A program made the translations under genes and the position numbers. From positions 5,394,001 to 5,458,000 of the forward strand of contig OX442322.1 of assembly GCA_949358305.1 (NCBI GenBank): a stretch of DNA of 64,000 nucleotides, written 5' to 3'. Each line of letters opens with the position of its first letter. Position 1 is the first letter of the stretch. The notes beneath the pieces were generated by a model. The model ran no database searches. It saw nothing but the letters and a program-made list of their open reading frames with translations, and was not told the origin of the DNA. Source of the stretch: Strigamia acuminata (lineage: Eukaryota > Arthropoda > Chilopoda > Geophilomorpha > Linotaeniidae). This document shows, piece by piece, positions 1 to 10,794 of the stretch.

Positions 1-347
1 TCGTCAAACACTTTCTTCTTTTGTGCTTTCTTATCTCGTTTCAATTGTCGATTCTTACGACGACGACGCAATAAGCCTTCTTCACCCTTTGTTAATGGTC
101 CTGCATATTTCTTTTTATCTTCCTCCGCCTTTTGTTTTCCTTCTGTAAACGGGCGTGGGCAGTTAACCAATTCGTCCAAAGTTTTACTTGTGCTCGGCTT
201 ATTTGCTAAATAAATTTCCAAGTCATCGCCTTTCTTAAGTTGACGTTCCAAAAGATCGCCCACTTGCATCGAGCAAACTGAATCCGCATCGCTGTCACTG
301 TCACTACGCACATCCATCCGATCAAATTTGCTTGCCATTTCGTCCAT
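1..347 (-). CDS. Third ORF of gypsy-A (or gag of another element), open at the left edge
   Basis: An open frame starts at the ATG at 347-345 and runs off the left edge without a stop, at least 115 codons. The product starts MDEMASKFDRMDVRSDSD. It has an acidic Ser/Asp stretch early and a strongly basic stretch near the edge (around LLRRRRKNRQLKRDKK). I see no signal peptide or membrane segment, so it does not look like an envelope protein although it sits in the env position after pol. I do not recognise the family. It could be an accessory ORF of gypsy-A or the 5' end of a gag from another nested element. Confidence 0.5.
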   Translation of the reverse strand, partial: MDEMASKFDRMDVRSDSDSDADSVCSMQVGDLLERQLKKGDDLEIYLANKPSTSKTLDELVNCPRPFTEGKQKAEEDKKKYAGPLTKGEEGLLRRRRKNRQLKRDKKAQKKKVFD

Positions 348-761
348 TCGGATTCTAATATATTATTTGAAAAGAAAATAAAATAAATTAATTCATTAAT
401 TCAAAATATTCACAAAATTATTCCAATTTTCATTCACTATTTCATTTAACATTTCATGTTGCACTAATTTACACTAAATTTAACAATTCTTCAACTAATT
501 AGTCACTTGATAATATATGCACACACTAAAATTTCATTTTGAAGATTTAACACAATTATTTAAGCCTAAATTTCCATTTCGCGATGTTATTTTTCACAAA
601 ATTTGTGATAGATTTGTTTCGTTTTTAAGCTATTTGTTCGCCAAATTCGTTCAAAATCCACTCTTTTCACTTACGGAATCACACACAAATCAACTGCTGC
701 TGTTATTAATGCTTTAGGTTTCTTTGAGTCACACAGTAAACCTGGTTCGTCTCAGAAAACC
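348..761. other. AT-rich spacer between gypsy-A pol and the left-edge ORF
   Basis: About 410 bases of AT-rich sequence with no supported coding frame. The short open frames here have no family resemblance. No LTR end matching the gypsy-A 5' LTR (TGTTACG...CGTAACA) is present, so the gypsy-A 3' LTR must lie further left. Confidence 0.5.
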
Positions 762-3700
762 TTAACACAATCCACTGTAGTCACGACGAGCCTGTTTGCG
801 AAGGCGACGTGACCGGAAACTCTCGATTTCAGGCGGCGACGCGTCATCGACTGCGTCAGCGACACCTGTCGGCGGTTTTCGCAATTGATTTTCTTTGTTT
901 TTCCGTTCGTCTTCGTTTTGCCATCTTTCCATAATTTCTTTCGGTCCATAGAGCGCTTTTAATCGCTTTTTTTCACTTGAAATTGGGAAATTTGACACTT
1001 TTATTGTATTTTCTTCAGGTTCAAAGAGTGTTTTTAACGAAATCTGATCGTCATCGCTAATGAATCGTTCTTTAGCGATTGGAATTGGCGAAATTGATGT
1101 GTTTTCTTCAATTTCTTGTTGTTTTTCACTTTGTGTTGCAGTTTCATCAGCAAATGTGACTTTTTTAGCTGTCAATTCTTCTAATATCTCCGCTGGAATT
1201 TCTTCTCTGGGTTTATACGGTTTTAATCGTTCAATGTTAACAATATCTGTTTTCTTTCCATTTGAACTTCTAATTTCGTAGTCATTTGGCGCGGTTCTTC
1301 TTACTATTTCGTATGGGCCTGAGAATTGTGGCAGGAGTTTTTCACTTAACCCAACTTTCCTATTGGGTGTTTTGAGATAAACTAATTCTCCTGGGTCAAA
1401 TTCCACATGAACTCGGCCTTGATCGAATCTTTTTCTGCTTTTTTCTCCTTGCCATTCCAACCTTTCATTTGCTATCTTCCTAGCTTCTCTGATGAATTTT
1501 GAGGTTCGCAAGGTGAATTCTTTCTGAGGTAAGTTGAGGTTTACGTCCACGTTCAAATCAACTTCATATCCTTTCAAAAGATAATAAGGTGTATATCCTG
1601 TCGTTTCATGCACACCGGTATTATATGAGAAAAGCAAAAATGGCAAAAAATCATCCCAGTCCCTCTGGTCCTTATCAACATAAATCTGCAACATTTTTGC
1701 AAACGTCGCATTAAAACGCTCGGTAAGTCCATTGGTCCTTGGATGGTACCCTGAAGTGGTTTTGTGTAGGGCTTTAAACATATTTGATACTTCTTCCACC
1801 ATTTTGTTTCTGTATTCTGTGCCTCTATCGCTCAGGATTTCTCTCGGACTGCCTTCCTTCAACATTAACTCATAAAGCAAGGTTCTAGCTGCTTCCAACG
1901 CTGTTGATGCTGGAGCTGCTCTAGCAATCACTGTCCGCGACAAATAATCTGTCATTACGAAAACATACTTGTTGCCCTTGTCGGAGGTCGGAAAACTTCC
2001 CAGTGTATCGATTCCAATCCTCTCGAAAGGCTTAGATATCGTAGACCACGGCTGCATTAAACCTTTTGGCGCTGTTGTCATTGATTTCGAGCTCGCGCAA
2101 TGTGGACAAGAAAGTACGTAATTTCTAACGTCTTTATATATCCGGGGCCAGAAGAATCTTGTTCTCATTCTCTTCCACGTTTTGTTTAGGCCCAAGTGAG
2201 CACCCGTCAGTCCGTCATGCATTTCTTCAAGAACTGCAGTTTTCAAATGCTGCGGAACATATAACAGATTTACTTCCGTGTCTAGGGAATTCAAAGAATT
2301 TTTCTTCCTAAACAACACATTGTCGAGAAGAACGAACTGCTTTAGAGGACGTCTTCTCTTCTTCGGAAGTTGCTCTACTTGATTCATTGCGGTGATCAAT
2401 TCCAGTAGCTTCTTGTCCTTACGCTGCTCAGCAGGAAGGTCGAGCTGTTCGAGTAAAAGTGAGGGAACTATTTCGTTTTCTTCCTCGCTTAAATCTTCTG
2501 GAATTCTGCTCAAGGCGTCGGCATCTTTGTGCGCTTTTCCGCTCTTGTAGATCACATCGAAATCAAAGTCTACTAGCTGTAGGCTCCATCTAGCTAGTCT
2601 GCCATTGGGGTTTTTGACTGATTTTAGCCATTGGAGTGCCGAATGGTCTGTAATTATCTGGAACTTCTTACCATACAAATAAGGTCGGTACTTTTCAATT
2701 CCAAACAGAATGGCCAGACATTCCCTTTCTGTGGCTGTGTAATTCTGTTCTGCTTGGCTGAGAAGTCTGCTGGCATAAGCTATCACATGTTCTTGTTTGT
2801 TTATCTTCTGTTTCAACACTGCTCCAAGACCATATGCGCTCGCGTCAGTCGATACCATGAAGGGTTCTTCAAAATTAGGGTGCGCAAGCACTGGCACGGT
2901 GATAAGGGCGGTCCTCAATGTTTTGAAGGCCTTGTCATGAGGTGGGCCCCAATCGAATTTCTCGTCCTTCTTCGTCAAATTGACTAAGGGCTTGGATATG
3001 TCCGCAAAACCTGGAATGAACTTCCTGTAATACGAACAGAGCCCTATGAATCCTCGAAGAAGTTTGAGGTTAGTAGGAACTGGAAACTTCGCGACGGATT
3101 CCAAGTTCCTAGGGTCTGGTGATATACCCTCAGAGTCCACGACATGTCCCAAATACTTAATGGTGTTTGTCCCAAATGTGCACTTGCTCAACTTCACCTT
3201 TAAGTTAGATTGTCTAAGCTTGTCGAAAACGTTGTCTAGATCTTTCAAATGCTGATCGAATGTTTTAGAGAAAATGATAAGGTCGTCAATGTACGCTATA
3301 CAAACTTTGCCTAGGAGGTTGCCTAAAACTTTGTTCATTAACTTTTGAAAAGCTGCTGGACTATTGCATAATCCCATTCCTAGGACGTTAAACTCAAAAT
3401 GTCCGCTTGAAGTGGTAAATGCTGTTTTTTCGCGATCTTGTTCATCTATTTCGACTTGATAATATCCTTGAATAAGGTCCATCATGGAGAAGAACTGTGC
3501 ACCTGCCAGCTGATCTAAAGTGTCATCTATTCTTGGCAATGGGTACACCATTTTCTTTGTTATTGCATTCAAACGTCTCCAGTCGACACAAAATCTCCAC
3601 TTACCATCTCTTTTCTTTATTAGCAATACAGGCGCGCTCCAGGGACTTTCTGATTCCCTTATCACTCCCATATCAAGCAATTTCTTTGTTTCCTCAGCTT

Positions 3701-4527
3701 CGACTTCTTTTTCCTTCATAGAACGACGATACGGTTGCAAATGTATTGGTTCATGGTCTCCAGTATCGATTTTATGCTTATACACTTGAACTCTTCCCAA
3801 ATCCTTGTCAGAAACAGCAAATCTGTCTTGATTCTTTTGAAGAAGTTGTCGCATTTGCTCTTGTTGGTCTTTATTCATTTTGTCTTTTGCTATTGAGGAG
3901 TCAAAGTCAAAACAGTGTACCTGTTTTTCATCAAACACCCCAACATCAACCACATAATAAGCTTTTGCGATTGCTGACTTCTCCTTCAGAAAGACTGTCT
4001 TCTTGGTTGGGTTAGCCACTCGAATGATGCCTTTGCCGTTCTTGAAATCTGTTAAAGTTTTACAACCTATCACAGCAAATCTATCAGTAACATTATGTAA
4101 TGGTTGCACAAACATGTCCAATGTTATTGCTTTATTCAAATAGATGGGAACAATGCACTCATGCATTGGTGGAATTGTGATGTTCTTCATTACCCTCGCA
4201 ACATAATTCTGATCAACAAAAGTTTTATTCATTGGAAATGACACTTCCTTTCCACTAGTTCGGCCCACAAAGATTTTTTGTTTGTCGTAGTCTAACACGC
4301 ACTTCGCGAACAGCATGAATGGGTCACTTAGCAGTAATTCATAATGAAATCCTTTAACAATCAGGACCTCGATCCTGTATGTTAATTCACCAATTGTAAT
4401 GTTCATCTTGGCTTTTCCTATTGGAGTCACAAGTTCTCCGCTTACCCCTTGTAATCGTATATTTGGGCTTGGCGGGTACTTCAACTGTAAAGCTTCAGCA
4501 AGCTCTTCGCTGATAACATTGCGTTTT
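762..4527 (-). CDS. pol: gypsy-A Pol, main part (protease C-half, RT, RNase H, integrase)
   Basis: About 1,250 codons open from the gypsy-B insertion point to the stop at 762. In order: the rest of the retropepsin domain; reverse transcriptase with YIDD near 3280-3293 and a DLIQGYYQVEI segment; RNase H (STDASAYGLGAVL, later ITDHSALQWL); integrase zinc finger (HLGL...CPHCASSK); and a DDE core with D in GIDTLGSF, D in LSDRGTEYR and E in LTERFNATF. The tail ends basic (RRLRKQARRDYSGLC). The first codons, with the active-site Asp, lie at 10795-10978 beyond gypsy-B. Apart from that insertion I see no stop or frameshift, so the gene was intact when gypsy-B arrived. Confidence 0.9.
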
Positions 4528-4793
4528 TGTCGCATACCGACATTGTTGATTATACACATTATCAAATACCATTGTATCCGATTTCACAATATTGAACAAT
4601 TACTTGGTTGTCAGGCTCACAACCCTGACAACCAAATTGTTATTACCTTTTCCGAATATTAAATAAACAGTCTGACTCAAAATCTCTTTCAAGAAACATC
4701 TCACTAATGCCATGCCCAAAGACATGGCATTCTATTTCGGCCCCAAATCTTCAAGTATAAATCTATAAGTGGATCACACATACAGATCACACA
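4528..4793 (+). repeat. gypsy-B 5' LTR
   Basis: 266 bp starting TGTCGCATACC and ending CAGATCACACA. It contains an AATAAA-like signal (TTAAATAAACAG). Every base matches the copy at 10529-10794 by eye. Confidence 0.95.
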
Positions 4794-4794
4794 T

Positions 4795-4812
4795 TGGCGT
4801 CGTGATCGTTTC
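4795..4812 (+). promoter_or_regulatory. gypsy-B primer-binding site (putative)
   Basis: One base after the 5' LTR comes TGGCGTCGTGATCG, starting with the TGG expected opposite a tRNA CCA end. I cannot name the tRNA from the sequence. Confidence 0.6.
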
Positions 4813-5043
4813 GAATTTGTGTTTTGACAATTCATCTGGCCTGAAAGATAAGTGTTTTTGCGCCATATTATCGTGAAATAAATTCACTTATGCCTTTTAT
4901 CAGTTTTGGAATGCGTATTCGACTGTAGTGTAAAGACTTTCATCAACATGGCAGTTGTGGATTCCGCACGATTCACCAAGAGCGCAGAAGCAAACCATTG
5001 ACGGCGAACATTCGGGACGTCGTCTGCTAATTTTTCCAGTTTC

Positions 5044-5232
5044 GCGAACGTCAGTCGAACGTCGCTTCACCGCCTTTCAATGCGAACGTCGGTCGAACGT
5101 CGCTTCACCGCCTACCAACGCGAACGTTGGTCGAACGTCGTTTCATCGCCTTCCAACGCCAACGTCGATCGAGCATCGATTCGCCGCCTGTGAGTCCGAC
5201 GCGAACGTCGGTTGAACATTGTATCACTGCAC
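5044..5232 (+). repeat. 38-bp tandem repeat in the gypsy-B leader
   Basis: Five imperfect units start at 5044, 5082, 5120, 5158 and 5201, each beginning with a form of GCGAACGTCGGTCGAACG. Units 1-3 are exactly 38 bp, unit 4 has a 5-bp insert and unit 5 is truncated and more diverged. The array is CpG-rich and lies in the untranslated leader about 300 bp before gag. Confidence 0.85.
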
Positions 5233-5532
5233 GAAATTGGATCCACCGCCGCTTTGCTCGAATGCTCCGTCGAATCGGGACCACAGGCATCTCAACGCCG
5301 GATGAACGTCGTTTTTTCTTGGTTATCTTCAGAATGCAGATAAGACTTTTGAATTTATTGTGTATTAATTTTCACTCGTGTCATTGATGAGGTTGGACGA
5401 TGCGCAGTTCCAAGGCTTAGTGCCCATTGCACCCACGTCTTCCAAATGAGTCTTCACCAGTGGTCAGCGGCGATTTTTTGCATCACATCATCTTAAATCC
5501 TGGCGGACCCCACCGAGGATAACAAGGTGGTC

Positions 5533-8500
5533 ATGACTCTTCCCCCGGCGGCCCCTGCCGGTTCTGTTCCACCAGCTTTATTGGGAATTCCCGTGCCTTT
5601 CGTGGGCTCCACTGCGGAGGATTGGGCACTCTATTTAGAGCATTTTGAGCAGTTGGTCTCTCTCAATGACATTCCTGCCTCAAAAAAGCGTGCTTTTCTT
5701 CTCTCAGTGGTTGGTGCACCTACATACCAACTAGCCCACAATTTATTTGCACCAAGCAAGCTCTCTAGCCAGACTTTCCTCGACATCACCAAGAAACTCC
5801 AGGAACATTTCACCCCTGCACCGAGGCCAGTGGTTCAGCGTCACTTGCTGGGTTCCCGCGTGCGTGCGCCAGATGAATCGATGAGCAACTACATCGCGGC
5901 ATTGCGGGGCCTGGCGGAAAGGACTGGCGCCACGACAACGGATCAGATCGAGCAGCTGGTCCTTGACCAATTAATCAGGGGAGTCGGTGTCGAGCAGCTC
6001 CGCCAGAAGCTACTTGGTGAAGAAAACCTGACCTTGGACAAGGCCTCATCAATGGCCATAGGTTTTCAGGCTGCCACTCAGGGCAACGCCATTTATAAGT
6101 CTTCCGCAACCGTTCCGATGCAACATTTTTCTGCAAACCACCCCCCCCAAGCAGCACTTTTCCAGCTTCAGACCACCGCCTCATCGAGTCAGCAACCATC
6201 TAGGCCCAGGCTTCCATTCGCCAAATCAAGTGGCAGGTCCCCACGACAAGGGTTTCAGGACGGCTCCCGAATGCCCGCGCAAGCAGCTGGACCACCAATG
6301 CGTCCAATGCAGCCTTCTGGGTCCAGGGCGTTGTGTAACGGATGCGGTCAGACACATGCTCGATCGGTCTGCCCTTTTCAGACCGCCGTGTGCCGCACGT
6401 GTGGCCGCACTGGACACATCGCTGCTGTTTGCAGAAATGGACAGCCATCGCCGCAGAACCTTCTCCGTGCCACACGATTTGGCCCTGGACAATCCACAAC
6501 ACCCCAAGCCACTGGGACTTTTGGTCGCCGACCGTCGCCGCCTCCTCGTTTTCGTCAGCTGACCTCACCTATGAATTACGTGGCCGCACAGCCGATGTTG
6601 GGTCAGCAGTGGACAGTTGACGGGCCCCTCGACTTTCAGCATTCATCTATTGGCCAACCTGTGTCATCTGGGCCGCTTTCCAACGTGGTTAGCGGTCAGA
6701 ACTCTAATGTCCCGCCATCAATTTTTTCACCCGCACCTATTTTAAATAATGCCAATGTCAATCAGGTATATGCTAACGAACCTGGCCTAAATCCGGATTA
6801 CTCACTATATTACCTCAAGAGTGACAAATGTCTACTCCCACCCATAGTGGTTGAGGCTCATGTTAATCATATTCTTCTCTATTTTCAGTTGGATACGGGG
6901 TCCGAGTACACCGTTATGGGATCAGATGCTTTGGCTTCCATCGAGCAACACAGTAACCAGGTGGTAAGGCGGTACCCTCCCGCGATTAATTTATTCGCGT
7001 ACCCCCACGTTTCGATTCCTTTGCTGGGGATAGCTATGATGACAGTCACCGTCCAGGCCACCACAGTTAGGATGCCCATAGTGGTTACTCGTGACCCTGG
7101 TCCACCCGTCATGGGACGCGATTCAATCGCACGTTTTGGTTTAATACCGGGGTTGGCATATGCCTTTGACGATGCATTGTGCATTAGCTCGTTAATTCAT
7201 CAAGATGGCGAGAGCTTATCATCAATTGCACTTCATTTGACTGCTCTTTCGAGCGCCATACATAGCGTTTCACCTCAGGTTGGTCCCAACATTTTTAATT
7301 TATCGAAGGTCGAGTCGGCCTCCCTTCCTCAGTCTCCCGATGCAATTGCGCATTACATTATGCAAAAATACGATGCAGTTTTCCAGCCTGGTATTGGGAC
7401 TTACACAGGCCCCCCGGTTGATTTGCATGTTCAGCCGGGGACGCGCCCGTTGTTCTTTCGCCCGAGACCTATCCCACATGCCAAGCGACCTTTGGTTGAC
7501 CTGGCAATTGACCAATTGATTAGCCAGGGGGTTTTTCGGCCCATTCAGCATTCTGAGTGGGCCACCCCATTGGTTGTTGTTACAAAGGCCAATGGGGGTT
7601 TGCGTTTGTGTGGGGATTATAGAGCTACCGTTAATCGATTTATTCTCCCTGATCCCTACCCCTTGCCATTGGTCGCTGACCTGTTAGCCGGGCTGGCCAA
7701 CGCAAAGTATTTTACACTCTTAGACTTGAGGCAGGCTTATCAACAAATACCACTAACCGTCCGCTCATCGTTGCTGGTGGCGGTCAACACCCATCGAGGT
7801 CTTATGGCGGTTACGCGCTTGCCTTTCGGCACCGCACCGTCTTCCGGAATTTTCCAGCGCATAGTGGATGGAATTTTTCGGGGTGTGCCCTGGGTTTCCG
7901 TCTATCAAGACGACATACTAGTGGCGACCCCAACCCTGGAATTACATCTCCACACTCTAGTCCTAGTGTTCGACAAACTTGCCAACAAGGGCTTGCGAGT
8001 TTCGCATGACAAGTGTCAATTGGTGAAAACAAGTGTCCAATATTTGGGCCATTTCTTGACACAGCAGGGCATCACCCCTGCCCTTTCTAAGGTGCAGGCT
8101 GTGCTAAATTGCCCTTCACCTACAACTGTCACCACACTCAAGTCCTTTCTTGGCATGGTCGTATACTATGCCTCCTACGTTCCGCGCATGGCCCACCTCT
8201 CCGCTCCCCTCTACGCGCTTTTGCAGAAGGAAGCGGAATGGGTGTGGGGCCCTAAGCAACAGGCGGCTTTTCAACAGCTAAAAGACATTTTAGCTTCGCC
8301 AGAGGTTCTCACCTACTATGATTTGACCAAACCACTATTGTTAATTTGTGATGCATCCCCTTATGGCCTTGGAGCCGTCCTTGCACACAAATTTAGTGAT
8401 GGCTCAGAGCGTCCTGTTGCGTATGCGTCGCGTACCTTGTCTTCAGCTGAGCAGAATTATGCTCAGTTGGACAAGGAGGCAGCGGCTATTGTGTTCGGGT

Positions 8501-10518
8501 TAAAGAAATTCCATAGCCACTTGTCTGGCACTTTCGTTTCCATATTTACCGATCATAAGCCCCTCCTTGGCATACTGGGACCTGATAAACCCATCCCAAA
8601 TATCATCAGCCCTAGGCTCTTGAGGTGGGCGTTGTTGTTAAGCACCTACCATTATGCCTTGATATATAGACCCGGTGCTCAGCTGAGAGAGGCGGATGCT
8701 TTGAGTCGTCTTCCATTGCCCGCCCCAGATGTGCCGGCGGCTGAGTTTGATGCCGCTTACCCTACCGACATCCGAATGTTGTCTGCGTCTGGCTCCGCAT
8801 ATATTACCAGGGAACGTTTGGTTCAGGCCACTTTGGCCGACCCCCTTCTCCAGTCTTTGGCGTCTTACGTCACCGCTTCTTGGCCCGCTTTGCGTCCTGC
8901 TGCTGTTCCGTCACCTTATTGGCAGCGCAGGCAAATGATGTCTCTTGCGCACCAGCTCCTTTTTGTGAACGACCGTGTCATTGTGCCACTGTTCCTGGTC
9001 CCGGATTTGCTTCAATCCCTGCATTTCCATCATGTGGGAATTGTGGCGATGAAGCGCCGGGCCAGGCCTTTTGTTTGGTGGCCCGACATGTCTCGTCATA
9101 TCGAGCAATTCGTGGCGCAGTGTCATCCCTGCCAACAAACGCGTCCCCTGTCTCCCCGCGCGCCACTGGTGTCTTGGCCGGCCCCTGACGGCCCCTGGGA
9201 TAGGATTCACGCCGATTTGGCCGGGCCTCTCCACGGCACTATGTTTTTGGTCGTGGTTGATGCGTTTTCTGCCTGGATAGAGGTTGCGGCCATGCGGACT
9301 ACCGTATCCGCTGCCATCATTACGGTTTTACGGCGACTTTTTGCCACCCACGGGTTGCCTCGGGTCCTGGTCACGGACAATGGTCCCCAGTTTAGCTCCG
9401 CCGAGATGGGGGAGTTCACCCGGGCCAATCATGTTAAGCATTTGTTTTCTCCACCGTACAGCCCTTGGTCTAATGGTCAAGCCGAGCGTGCTGTGCGGTG
9501 GACAAAGGAGCAGTTATCTCGTGCCTCATCCAATAGATGGGACTTGGTCATTCCTCGTATCTTGATGACCCAACACGCCACTCCTTCTAGACTGGACGGG
9601 GTCTCTCCATCCGTTCGCCTTTTTAATCGCCAAATTGCCGATGTGTGGCATCAGTTGGTTCGGTCTTGGGCGGTCGCGACCCACCTCCGGTCGCCTGGGG
9701 CGGTTGTGCCTTCAGCTTTGCGCCTCCCTATTGGGGCGCCTGTCTGGTATCGAGTTTTTCTCGCGCGCTCGTTCAAGTGGGCTAGGGGTTCAGTGATTGC
9801 TGTGCGGGGTGAAGTGGTATATGAGATTCGTACCGACTCCGGGGAGGTCATCATTCGACATTTAAACCATTTGCGCAAATTTCAGGGGGAAACCCTCAGC
9901 CTCCCCTCCACCTTAACCCCGGCAACCACAGCGCCTCCCTCTACGCGCGCCCTACCAGCCATTCTCTTACCATCTAATACCTTGGCCCCCCATGGTGGTG
10001 CCGCGATAGATTTTGCTGCGAGACCCCGGCCTACTGTTTTACCTGCAACTCAGGCATCTGTTTCCAGCTCACCACTTTCATCTGCTTTCACTTCACCTCA
10101 TACCTCGGCAGGAAACTCTTCAGGAAATTTATCTGCTGAACTACATCTTTCATCCAGTTCCACCCCCCCTAATTCACCTCATGAATCACCTTTATCTCCA
10201 TCAATTCGACCCTCATCATCATTAGTTAGACTAATATTAGATGCCGATCGTCAAGCTCCTACATTTCCGGATCAAATGGTCAGCGGGTCTGGACCATCAT
10301 CGCAGGTCGCGACAGTCTCCACACCTGTACCTGTCCAGCCCACTTCATCTGTTCTGCTTGATCCGGCTTTGCTTACACAGCGCCTGCGTGCCATACTGCA
10401 AAAAGACCAGCAGCCTCCAGCTCAGCCCACCGGTCCACCTGACACCACATCATTGCGCAGATCTGAGAGGCTCAAACAACTACCTGGACACCCGAAGCAG
10501 AATGTGCCTAAACAATAG
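5533..10518 (+). CDS. gag-pol: gypsy-B Gag-Pol polyprotein
   Basis: A single frame of about 1,660 codons. The first ATG is at 5533 (MTLPPAAPAGSVPP); upstream the frame closes at 5494. Domains: Gag helical region at residues 1-200, two zinc knuckles near 270-300 (CRTCGRTGHIAAVC is CX2CX4HX4C), retropepsin DTGSEYT at about 454, and RT with LDLRQAYQQIPL and YQDD at 791-794. RNase H follows (CDASPYGLGAVL, TDHKPLLGI). The integrase has a zinc finger ending CHPCQQ and the triad D1228, D1282, E1318, a DX35E spacing. The tail is Ser/Pro-rich. No stop or frameshift, so Gag and Pol appear to be translated as one chain. All catalytic residues I looked for are present. Confidence 0.95.
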   Translation: MTLPPAAPAGSVPPALLGIPVPFVGSTAEDWALYLEHFEQLVSLNDIPASKKRAFLLSVVGAPTYQLAHNLFAPSKLSSQTFLDITKKLQEHFTPAPRPVVQRHLLGSRVRAPDESMSNYIAALRGLAERTGATTTDQIEQLVLDQLIRGVGVEQLRQKLLGEENLTLDKASSMAIGFQAATQGNAIYKSSATVPMQHFSANHPPQAALFQLQTTASSSQQPSRPRLPFAKSSGRSPRQGFQDGSRMPAQAAGPPMRPMQPSGSRALCNGCGQTHARSVCPFQTAVCRTCGRTGHIAAVCRNGQPSPQNLLRATRFGPGQSTTPQATGTFGRRPSPPPRFRQLTSPMNYVAAQPMLGQQWTVDGPLDFQHSSIGQPVSSGPLSNVVSGQNSNVPPSIFSPAPILNNANVNQVYANEPGLNPDYSLYYLKSDKCLLPPIVVEAHVNHILLYFQLDTGSEYTVMGSDALASIEQHSNQVVRRYPPAINLFAYPHVSIPLLGIAMMTVTVQATTVRMPIVVTRDPGPPVMGRDSIARFGLIPGLAYAFDDALCISSLIHQDGESLSSIALHLTALSSAIHSVSPQVGPNIFNLSKVESASLPQSPDAIAHYIMQKYDAVFQPGIGTYTGPPVDLHVQPGTRPLFFRPRPIPHAKRPLVDLAIDQLISQGVFRPIQHSEWATPLVVVTKANGGLRLCGDYRATVNRFILPDPYPLPLVADLLAGLANAKYFTLLDLRQAYQQIPLTVRSSLLVAVNTHRGLMAVTRLPFGTAPSSGIFQRIVDGIFRGVPWVSVYQDDILVATPTLELHLHTLVLVFDKLANKGLRVSHDKCQLVKTSVQYLGHFLTQQGITPALSKVQAVLNCPSPTTVTTLKSFLGMVVYYASYVPRMAHLSAPLYALLQKEAEWVWGPKQQAAFQQLKDILASPEVLTYYDLTKPLLLICDASPYGLGAVLAHKFSDGSERPVAYASRTLSSAEQNYAQLDKEAAAIVFGLKKFHSHLSGTFVSIFTDHKPLLGILGPDKPIPNIISPRLLRWALLLSTYHYALIYRPGAQLREADALSRLPLPAPDVPAAEFDAAYPTDIRMLSASGSAYITRERLVQATLADPLLQSLASYVTASWPALRPAAVPSPYWQRRQMMSLAHQLLFVNDRVIVPLFLVPDLLQSLHFHHVGIVAMKRRARPFVWWPDMSRHIEQFVAQCHPCQQTRPLSPRAPLVSWPAPDGPWDRIHADLAGPLHGTMFLVVVDAFSAWIEVAAMRTTVSAAIITVLRRLFATHGLPRVLVTDNGPQFSSAEMGEFTRANHVKHLFSPPYSPWSNGQAERAVRWTKEQLSRASSNRWDLVIPRILMTQHATPSRLDGVSPSVRLFNRQIADVWHQLVRSWAVATHLRSPGAVVPSALRLPIGAPVWYRVFLARSFKWARGSVIAVRGEVVYEIRTDSGEVIIRHLNHLRKFQGETLSLPSTLTPATTAPPSTRALPAILLPSNTLAPHGGAAIDFAARPRPTVLPATQASVSSSPLSSAFTSPHTSAGNSSGNLSAELHLSSSSTPPNSPHESPLSPSIRPSSSLVRLILDADRQAPTFPDQMVSGSGPSSQVATVSTPVPVQPTSSVLLDPALLTQRLRAILQKDQQPPAQPTGPPDTTSLRRSERLKQLPGHPKQNVPKQ

Positions 10519-10528
10519 GGGGGAAGGG
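10517..10528 (+). promoter_or_regulatory. gypsy-B polypurine tract
   Basis: AGGGGGGAAGGG sits directly before the 3' LTR and overlaps the last bases of the gag-pol stop codon. This is the expected position of the plus-strand primer. Confidence 0.85.
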
Positions 10529-10794
10529 TGTCGCATACCGACATTGTTGATTATACACATTATCAAATACCATTGTATCCGATTTCACAATATTGAACAA
10601 TTACTTGGTTGTCAGGCTCACAACCCTGACAACCAAATTGTTATTACCTTTTCCGAATATTAAATAAACAGTCTGACTCAAAATCTCTTTCAAGAAACAT
10701 CTCACTAATGCCATGCCCAAAGACATGGCATTCTATTTCGGCCCCAAATCTTCAAGTATAAATCTATAAGTGGATCACACATACAGATCACACA
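10529..10794 (+). repeat. gypsy-B 3' LTR
   Basis: 266 bp, identical by eye to 4528-4793, followed by the right GTTTT target duplicate at 10795-10799. Confidence 0.95.

Larger units (their letters stand above)
4528..10794 (+). mobile_element. gypsy-B: complete Ty3/gypsy element with identical LTRs
   Basis: A 6,267-bp element with two 266-bp LTRs (4528-4793 and 10529-10794) that I read as identical. It is flanked by the 5-bp target duplication GTTTT at 4523-4527 and 10795-10799. A primer-binding-like TGG stretch follows the 5' LTR, a purine tract precedes the 3' LTR, and one open Gag-Pol frame lies between. Identical LTRs and an uninterrupted polyprotein indicate a very recent insertion. It is the innermost element of the left nest. 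Confidence 0.95.

Noticed and set aside
517-717. Short plus-strand ORF
   Set aside because: AT-rich spacer, Phe/Leu-rich translation, no supporting motif.
5105-5387. Overlapping ORFs on both strands in the gypsy-B leader
   Set aside because: They are made by the 38-bp repeat, whose length (not a multiple of 3) keeps frames open by chance; no family resemblance.
6200-6620. Several ORFs overlapping the gypsy-B Gag region on both strands
   Set aside because: Shadows of the GC-rich gag-pol frame, which carries the zinc knuckles and all conserved motifs.
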